Part shown: positions 24,401 to 33,400 of the stretch, piece by piece | How positions within the stretch are numbered: the stretch's first letter is position 1 | How the letters are laid out: every line of letters starts with the position of its first letter | NCBI GenBank assembly: GCA_008360975.2 | Contig: CM039182.1 | Span: 55,998,491-56,062,490, forward strand | DNA from: Lichenostomus cassidix | Lineage: Eukaryota; Chordata; Aves; Passeriformes; Meliphagidae | DNA: 64,000 nucleotides | Direction of reading: 5' to 3' | The notes under the pieces: model-generated | Seen by the model: the letters and a program-made list of their open reading frames with translations, nothing else | The model's database searches: none | Told to the model about the DNA's origin: nothing | Position numbers and translations under genes: made by a program

Positions 24401-27400
24401 GGCTGAGTTTTGCATCTGCTTTTGGGATTTTCCCATTTGAATGCGAATATTTTCTGACTGGCTTCATGGAGAGGGAGGCAAAAGAAGGCATCTTTCAAAT
24501 CTAAAACAGTAAACCAGGTTAGTTCAGGTGTTAGCTCAGTTAGTAGCATGTAGGGATTTGACACCACAGGATAGAGGTCCTCTATTGTTTATTGTTTGCT
24601 GCCCTTAAATCTTGTACCACCTGATATGACCCATCAGGTTTTGGACCGGTAAAATGGGGGTGTTAAAATCAGATTTGCACTCTCTCAATAGCCCTAGCTG
24701 TAAAAAGTTTTCAATCACTGGGCTAATTCCTTCCTTGTCTTCTTTCTTAAGGGGGTATTGTTTAACCCTGACTGGTTGTTTCCCTTCTTTCAACTTAATT
24801 TGTATCACGGGTGCATTTTTAGCTTTTCCAGGTACGTTTGTTGCCCATACCTCAGGGAATACTTGATTCATAATTTCTTCACTAATTTCTCCCTCAGCCT
24901 CTGTGGCATTAAACTTAGTATTTCAACATGTTGTTGATCATTTACCCCCAGAGTAATTTCCCCATCTTTGAATGAAATGGTTGCTTGTAACTGTTCCAAC
25001 AGATCTCTGCCCAAAAGGGCTTTTGGAGATCTGGGCATGTACAAAAACTTGTGAATACCCCATTGCTTTCCCAGTTTATACTTTAAAGGTTTGCAAAAAT
25101 ATGCTTTTTCAGATTGGCTAGTTGCCCCTTGAACCATGATATAATCATCCTCCACCGTCATGAAAGCTTTATTTAAAACTGAATATGTTGCCCCCGTGTC
25201 CACCAAAAATTCCATTTCTTTTTGTTTTTCCCCTAGCTGCATTATAACCGGTGGATCTGCTAGGTGGAGTCCTCCGGTCTTCTTCAGTCTTCTTTCATGT
25301 GTGCGATGACTGGTTCTCGACCCCGTCTTCTTTGCTGGTTGTTCTGTTTTCTTTTCAGACATTGGCTCTTCCAATGACCAAATTCCTTACAGTTAGCACA
25401 CTGGTCTTTACCTAACTTAGGTGGGCCTTGTCTGGGTGGTCCCTGCCTGGGTGGTCCTTGCTCATATTTTTCTTTCTTCTCCTACTGTTGTTACTAACTT
25501 TCTCATTCCTTGTTTGTACCCTTCTTCTCGCTACCTAAATACTCTCCATGCTTCATTTAATAAGGTCTCTAAGTTTCTCGAGTCCGATCCCTGAAGCTTC
25601 TGAAGCTTGTGTCTAATGTCCCTTGTAGATTGCCCCAAAAACAGATTTACTAATTGCTGTATTCCTACATCAGATTCAGGATCTAATGTAGTGTGGTGAC
25701 GCATGGCATCTCTCAGGCGATCTAGGAAGTCAGATGGTGGCTCGGAAGGACCCTGTTTAATTGCATATAAGGCTGACCAATTTATGATTTTAGGAATGGC
25801 CCTTTCCATCCCCTTTGCTACCCATTCCTGGTAATCTTTTAATTTTTGCCTTTCTGCTGACCTGTTTGGATCCCAGTGTGCGTCTTGAAGTGGGAAATAA
25901 TCTTTTACATCTTGGTGTTGTGTTTTATAGAAGTCCTCTGCCAAATCCCCTGCTGTTTTTAAAATTAATTGTTTTTCAGTTTCAGTTAATTTATATCACT
26001 CCAATATGGATTGTGTTGTTTAATTATAAATGGCAAGCATTTAGCGGTACCTACCGGATCAGTGCGATAATTTTTGGCCACGTTTTCTCATGCGTCTAGG
26101 TTGATTGTAGAAAAAGGTACCTTAAGCAGCACTGCTTCTCCCTCTGGTCCCACTGCTTCCTTTAGGGGGGCTTGTAGTGCCTGTTTCCTGGTCCGAGTTG
26201 CAACAGGGCTGTCCGGGCAAGATGGAGTTGGAGTCAATGTTCCTTCCGAGTCCACATCATCTTGTCTCCTAGGGGGAGGCTTAAGCAGATCAGTTAAATC
26301 CTGTTCTTGCATTTCTTGATAAACCTTATCTGATTTTATACACTGCTCTCCAATGCTGCAGGAGGAGCAACACCTCTTAATTTTTCCCCTTTTATTTTTG
26401 TCTTCCTTTTCAAGGGCTAATACCATAGGGTCGGTGGGAGGTCTAATACCACAATCTCTTTGCCATTTGGGGTGATTTCAAAGAGAGATAAACATATCAG
26501 CATAAGAGACCTCACCCCATTTTCCTTTCCGTCTTAAAAACAACATTAACTGTAATAGAGTGTTATATTCTAAAGACCCACGAGGAGGCCATCTAATTCC
26601 ATCATCTAGCTTGTACAAACGCCAACACTGAGTTGAAAATTTGATAAGAGTTCTTTTATCTTCTGTACTTCCACTCCCTGCAATTTCCTTCCAATGTGCT
26701 AAAACACAGCTAAGTAGAGTTGTTTTAGGAACTTCTTTGCTTTGCCCAGTTCCCATTTTATCTATTTCCTTCTCTTGGTTTTATCTCTCTTCCAGGCAAA
26801 CCTCTTTTCACACTGCCTTACTGTTTTTTCCCAGTTTTCCTCCCACACTGACCAGGTTTCGGGAACTAAATGACTCTTTCTACACACTAAGGCAATAACA
26901 GCTGCTTCTGACAACTCTGTCACAATAGTAAGCGCGTCTCTTTCATTAAGATCTCTGCTTTTTATTTCAGCTATCCTATATCGAGCTTGAATTTCAGAAT
27001 CCTCACATGCTGGATACCACTTTGATCTCAAACGAAAAATGCAATACCATTTTTTGTGACATGCAGCACACTCACACAATGCCCAAATCTTACGGTAATT
27101 ATTTTTATATTCAAGACAAGAAGGTATTTTTGGCATCAGACAAGCATCTCATTTATTTCACTCAAAGCCAAACTACTATGAGAGAGAGAGAAAAAAAAAT
27201 AAAAATCAAGATTGATTACTGAGAGGGAAGAAGGAGAAAGAAAAAAATAAAAACAACCACTCTTTATATACTCCTATTTTCACTAAATTAACTCAGTATT
27301 CCCAATATTTTTCTAAAATTACACTGCTAAAAAGGAACTTGGTGTTTTTGTCCACACTTAACTTTTATAATGCTCGAACTTATTCTCTTTACAACCTGCC

Positions 27401-30400
27401 CAGTTGTTTTCTGACTGGTCGATAAAAAATAGTATCTCTTAACTCTGCAAGCCTACAAACCTGACACCATGTTAAAACCTACTAATCATACTGTGGCACA
27501 GCTGCTCTACTACATCCACATAAAGCCAAAGGTCTGGGGCTATGCTCTTTTGATGTAGCCACCGAAAAAAACCCAGTGTCTTTAACTGGCCGCGGTATAA
27601 AGTTTTCCTTTATTCACTTACCACTACAATTTCAAGCAACTGCATACACTCACTCACCCTAACACAACAATAAATACAACACAACAAACACTTTTTACAA
27701 CAACAACAAATTACAACAAAAATTCCAAAAACCCACACTCATATACCAAAGCTAATAAGTCACAACCATACCCAAATATTCATTCCTATTAGACCACTTG
27801 CGTCACACTTAATCAATCAATCTCTCATTTGCTCGTGCAGACTAATCTGCACCCCACACACATACACAACACCAGTGTTAATAACACTTCAAACTAGTTC
27901 TCTTTCAAACTAGTTTCCTTAGGGATCCACTCGACCCACCACCAGGATCGCTCGCAGCTGCCCTATTGGTCAGCGAATCCCCCCCCTGCCAGCTAAGAAC
28001 GGCGAATCACCTCACTGATTCCCGGTTCCCCTAGCCGGTCGCTTGCAAGCTCACTATTCAGGGATGACACTGCGGACAGGACATCTCTCTGTGTCTTATC
28101 AGCAGCCCTAGCCACACGTATACGACTTACAGGCTTCCCTATACCCAAGACACATACCGTTTCTCCGCTGTATCAGATGGTCGTGTTTGCCCCTGCAGTG
28201 AGCGGCCGAGGAGCGGAGGTCCTCCAGGAAAATCCCGGGGTGCGCCGTAGAATGTCAGCCCCTCAGTCAATCCTGCAGCCAGGCAAACCTTGTCCCATCT
28301 GGGTTGCCAAATGAGGCACGGAATTGACTCCCCAACTCAGATAGTTATGAAGTAGGTGTGTGTTTATTCCAGCTGGGGTGCAAGGGGGTGGCCCCTCCAA
28401 AGGCATGCACACCGTCAGCAGCACTTCACTAGGTTTATATTAGGTTAAAGATTACATATGCGTAAAGTTAGAGAAAGCCCCTATCCATATTCATTACCTA
28501 TCCCTGCTTCGTATTATAATGAGTTCGAAGTTCATTTAAATATGCTCATGCAAGCGCAGTGTCTCAGATTAATTGTGAGCAAGAGTCCCAAATGATTGAT
28601 GATGGTGTAATCGATAGTCTTCCTCACGATGAGCTCTTCACCTTGCTCACTTGCGCATGCTCCCTTGGTCCTTGGTCCAAGTCCAAGCCTGAGAACTCAC
28701 CTGTACCTGTTCGGGGTCCAAGGGCGGGATGCTCGGTTACACTCAGTGGTTTTTCTCAATTATTTGGCTCTCTTCTCTCTATCCTCCCTGATACTAGGTA
28801 GGCACAAAATCATTAAGCGAATAATAAATTGTCTCCAGCAGGCAAATCTTAGTAAATCATTATCCAATCTCTGGCCTTCTAAATCAGTTCAAAAGTTATT
28901 ATTATTATTATCCAGCTTCTAGTTCTTTTAAACTAATAATTTCTATTCTACCCTAAATCAAGCCCAGAACATCAGCAAGGTATTTTTAGCATCTGAGAGA
29001 AATTTAAACCTTTTAAAAGCTGTTGTGGTAAGCCTGAAGAACTGTCTGAAGGGTGGGGAGGGGCACAAAGATGGCTCCTGTGTGTCCTGTGTGAAGGTTC
29101 TAGAAGTTTTGTACCCTGTCCGGCAGAGCCAATTTCTGATGGCTCTGAAGATGATGGACATGGTGCTGGCCAAGCCTGGGCCAATTAGAGATGTTAGTTA
29201 CGCCTCTGTGAAGACATATTTGAGAAGAAATCAAAACAATGGGTGCACATACTTCTTTTTAGCTAGAAGAGGAGGAGGTGAGAATATGTGAGGGGAAAAC
29301 AACATGGAGACATCAAGGTCAGTGAAGAAGGTGAGGGAGGAGGTGCTCCAGGTGCTGGAGCCGAAAAACCCTCTGCCAGCTGTGATGAAGACCATGGAGG
29401 GAGCAGAAGGTCCCCCTGCAGCCCATGGAGTCCACAGGGGATGCAGAGATCCATGCACAGCCTGTGGGGAGGTGCTCATGCCAGAGGAGCAGATGGATGC
29501 CTGGAGGAAGCTGTGATCCACTGGGAGTCCCAGTGGAGAGAAAGGCCTTGCTCCCAAAATGGAACAGACTCTGTTCAGAAGTCTGCACCCCACGGACAAA
29601 GACTCATGAGAGAGAGCAGATTCGGGCAGGCTGCCGCTCATGAGATTGGCCCCATGCCAAAGACATTCACAGAGGACTGTCTCTCATGGGAGGGACGCCA
29701 TGGCTATATAGAGGACTCCTCTCCCTGATGAACTGACCAAAAAAAAAACCCCCTTACTCTGCCCCCCCTGCCACCCCCCACCCTGTGCTGTTGGTTGGAA
29801 GGAGGGAGGGGTGTGAGTGAAGAAACAGTGTCTTAAGAGGGAGAAAGGTGAATGAAGAAACGGTGTCTTAAGGGCTTATTTTCACTTCTCATTTATCCTC
29901 CGACTCTGTTAGGTTAATAAGTCACTTTGCAACTTTAAGTTTTCACCCTGTTTTTGTCCTTTTTCTCAGTGCGTCCTCCCACCAGTCCCTTATCTCAACT
30001 CATGAATCCTGTGTTTAACAGGTTTTTCTCCCTCTCCTCTGCACAGCTCGGCAAGAGAGAGCAGAGAGAGCAGATGTCATAGGTGCCTGGCATTTAGCCA
30101 GGGTCAAACCATGACATTTTGCAGCACATTAGTAAAAGGTTCCATTTTTAATTTTTTGTGCCACAGAATCAAAGGTATTTGGTAACTGCTGTTTGAACTA
30201 CCACTTTGAGGGCAATCTAGATAAAATGCTTCGCAATTTCATTTAGAAACAAAATCTGAAAAGAGTCTGTTGGCAGCAATGCACTGTGTGGCAGAAGAGG
30301 AAGGCACTCTGATGTGTGTGGCTGTGAAAGAAGGGAAGCGTCCTGTGGTGGGAAAGACTCACAGGATAGTGAAGAGCTTTAGATCTGTGCCAATCATATA

Positions 30401-33400
30401 CAGTAATGAGGTGAGAAGAAGAGAGCTTATGGTTTGGAATGTTCGTTACAGTTTTGGGTTGCTCCTCATCATCTGAAATCTCCCTCTGCGTGAATTGTAA
30501 TTGATTCAAGCAAGTTATTGAAACTTACACAGCAATGCACAAATACATTTTGGAAATTTTACACTTGCAAATCAAATAAATGAAATCTCAGGGTGCCATC
30601 TTCCACCGATGGACTCCAGAGCTTGACGTTACTGGGCTGATCGTTACGCTGGAATCAAACTTAATCTTACACAGTTTTGAACTGTACGATTACTTGGTTG
30701 TTTTAAAAGTGCCAGTGTCTATCTCTGTATTTTCACGTATATAGTCATAGGAGAAAGTTTAAGGCAGATTACAGAATAGCCATCTGAAAAGAGAAGCTGT
30801 TAGATGTAATTTAATATTTGATTTCATAGTAAGGTTGGTAAGCCAAACAAAACTGCTAAACAAATGAAATATAACCATGGTAATTTGTATGTGTCAGCTG
30901 CCAGAGTCATAAATTTTGTCCTGGATACCTACACAAATGTTTTTACCAAATACAAAGTCTCTTGGTACTAGTGTTTAGCTATGGATGTACATAATCATTC
31001 TTGCTTGTTCTTAATTTTTGGTAAATTTGACTTTATGCTACAGTCCCTTAGTAAGCATGTCAATAATTCTACTAATACTATATAGTAATAATAATTAATA
31101 TGTTAGATGGCACTGTACTATGCAGTATTATACAGAGGTACAGTACTACTATATAATGCTGTATAATATTAGTGCATATTTTCCTAGTGCTTACTGCAGA
31201 TTTGATATGAAACCACATTAAAAAAGTAACTGTTCGGTAGCCTTAGAAACCAATGAGCATCTATTTTGTAGAGATATTTCAGAAGTTGCTAATAGCTCTA
31301 GAAGAGAAATAGTACTTTTGGAAGTAAGAGCACGCTGAAGTAAAGAAAAGGCCTAAAATATATGTCAGTAATTTTTGTCAGTGTGGAAGTTGTTTTGTTT
31401 GCCCTGAAACCATTAAACATACAAAACACTATGGAATTAATGAGAAATTAGCTTTGCAATAACCTTCAGTTCTTTCTAGTGTAAAAACATTCTTGTCTTG
31501 CTAATCCAGTGAATGGTTTCCTTTGAATGCAGTTTAAAACCAGTTGAAACGGTAGAATGTGTTAATGTATGCTGCAAATGTGTGTTTTCTTACTGGCTGA
31601 TGTATTTGAACTTAAAAAAAAATATCCCCATTCTTTCCTCTCAGGAATGCCTTTGCTCCAGTGGAACCTGCCAGTATACTCTCTGGTGCTGTTTTGTATT
31701 TATTAAAATTTCAGGATATCTATGGGTAATAGATAAATATAGTCATTGGCTTTGATATAAATGTATTAAAAACAAAGGGAGAGCAAAAGGTCTCTCAGAA
31801 TCTTTCTCCTCTTTCATTACAGCTTGTAACGTTTGGTACCTGAATTCAGTGGAGATGGAATCCCTCACAGGCTACCAGGCAGTACAGAAAGCCTTGAGCC
31901 TGACACTGATGCAAGATCCCTCTCCTGTCTCAACCGTTGTCCATTTCAAGGTGTCTGCTCAGGGAATCACATTGACAGATAATCAAAGAAAGTAAGCAAA
32001 AGAAGGATGGGAAGAGAATATCTGGCCCTGTTCCCAGAATATCTGGCCCTGTTCCCAGAATATCTGGGCCTGTCAGGTGTTGGCCACTGTTGATGTTCCT
32101 AGTGATATTTTACAATCTTTGTCTCAGAGGATATTAGGATTATAGGAGTGATGGTGACTGTGTAAGCTGACAGCAGTATAGGAAAGTACATTTTTTGAGC
32201 TGTGGACTTTACTTCCACGTGGCTTATATTGTCTCTGAAAGGTGACTTTGACATGACATTTTTTACTGTTGTTTCTTATAAAAAGAGAAAGTAGTGGCTT
32301 TGCTAGCATTTGATATTGAACCTATTCAGTGAAATACTTTATCTTCATTATGTCTTTCACCAGTATCACTGAACAGAGCTGACTTAAGCAGATGCTATGT
32401 ATCTCCAGTATTTGAAACAGTGCTTTAGATAGCCTGTAAAAAACTATGATAAAAAGTTAATTTATACTTATTTGGTTCTATATGCTATTTAGGCTACCAC
32501 AAACTCTTGCAATTAGAAAAATGACAATAACAAGTGAAGGACAACATGAATTCATTATAGGTTAAAAAGAAAAAGTGCCAGACTTCTTAATACCATGGGG
32601 TCTGCAATCATTTGTAGCAGATCACAGAACCTTCAATTGTAATGCCTAGGAGTGTGAGTATTTTGAAACGTAGTATGATCAGATTATTCACAAGTCCTAC
32701 AAAGTTGTCCCTTCCACTAAAATAGTATCTAAATGGCCAGTTTTTAGAAAAATTAATTTCATACTCCTAGTCCTTTTTCTTAGCTTGAGAGTCAGTTTTC
32801 CTTTAGTTCAAAAACTTGATGTTAGTGTTATAAATACATATTTATTTGGTCGGAGCAGTTCAGGTGGTTTTCAGAGTCACTCAGAGATACCAAAGGGAAT
32901 ATATTGTCTTTACTAAATTAAGATTAAATGTATTTTTTTCAAATTTATTTATTGTTTAGAATTCTAAGCATCTTTACTGTTTCTGAGATTTGTTCTATTT
33001 CTTCATATCCAGACTCTTTTTTCGACGGCATTATTCAGTCAACACTGTTATTTTCTGTGCGTTGGATCCACAGGACAGAAAGTAAGTATGATAAGCAGTA
33101 TTTTTAATATTTTATTTGTATTGTTGATCTGCTAAAAAACCCCAACCAACAAACCAAAACTAACATAGGTTTCATTTTTATTTCTCCATTCTGTGTTTTT
33201 TTACTGCTTTCTTAATGGACAAGGTGGACGAAAGATGGCCTTTCTGCAAAGTAAGTGGAGTCTTTTTTAAGTGAATGTTTTAGGAATATCATCAGTGGTC
33301 AATTTCTTGGTATTCTAAATTATTTTTGTCAGAGATGTGGAAGGGAAAGCAGCTGTTCAGAGACAAAAGTCTCTCAGCCCACTGTAATTAGACTTCGGTT

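Larger units (their letters stand above)
18958..28960 (-). mobile_element. Full-length gamma-like endogenous retrovirus
   Basis: A 10.0-kb provirus lies antisense to TNS3. Reading 28960 to 18958 the order is 5' LTR, primer binding site, 1.2-kb leader, extra ORF, gag, pro, pol, env, polypurine tract, 3' LTR. It is flanked by a perfect 4-bp duplication, AGCC (18954-18957 and 28961-28964). A 4-bp duplication, the two-base TT spacer before the primer site, one zinc knuckle and the pol sequence all fit a gammaretrovirus-like (class I) element. The two LTRs differ at roughly 5% of positions by rough hand count, so the insertion is neither ancient nor very recent. Stops or frame breaks are visible in gag, pol and env; pro is open. 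The copy cannot make a complete virus. Confidence 0.93.
18938..30116 (+). repeat. Outer solo LTR (family 2), split by a provirus
   Basis: The LTR starts TGTGTTGGTTTTGCTTAGCC at 18938, is interrupted at AGCC by the provirus, and resumes at 28961 with AGCCCAGAACATCAGC. It ends CAAACCATGACA at 30116. Without the insertion it is about 1.18 kb. The flanks CTTTG (18933-18937) and TTTTG (30117-30121) form a likely target duplication with one mismatch. A TATA box (CTATATAGAGG) is at 29704-29714. A C-rich tract at 29749-29783 mirrors the G-rich tract of the inverted copy. The unbroken homologue at 7776-8997 confirms that both halves belong to one element. Confidence 0.85.

Noticed and set aside
27600..27760. 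CRISPR-like or satellite array in the ACA-rich stretch
   Set aside because: Low-complexity A/C sequence in the retroviral leader with no regular repeat-spacer pattern.
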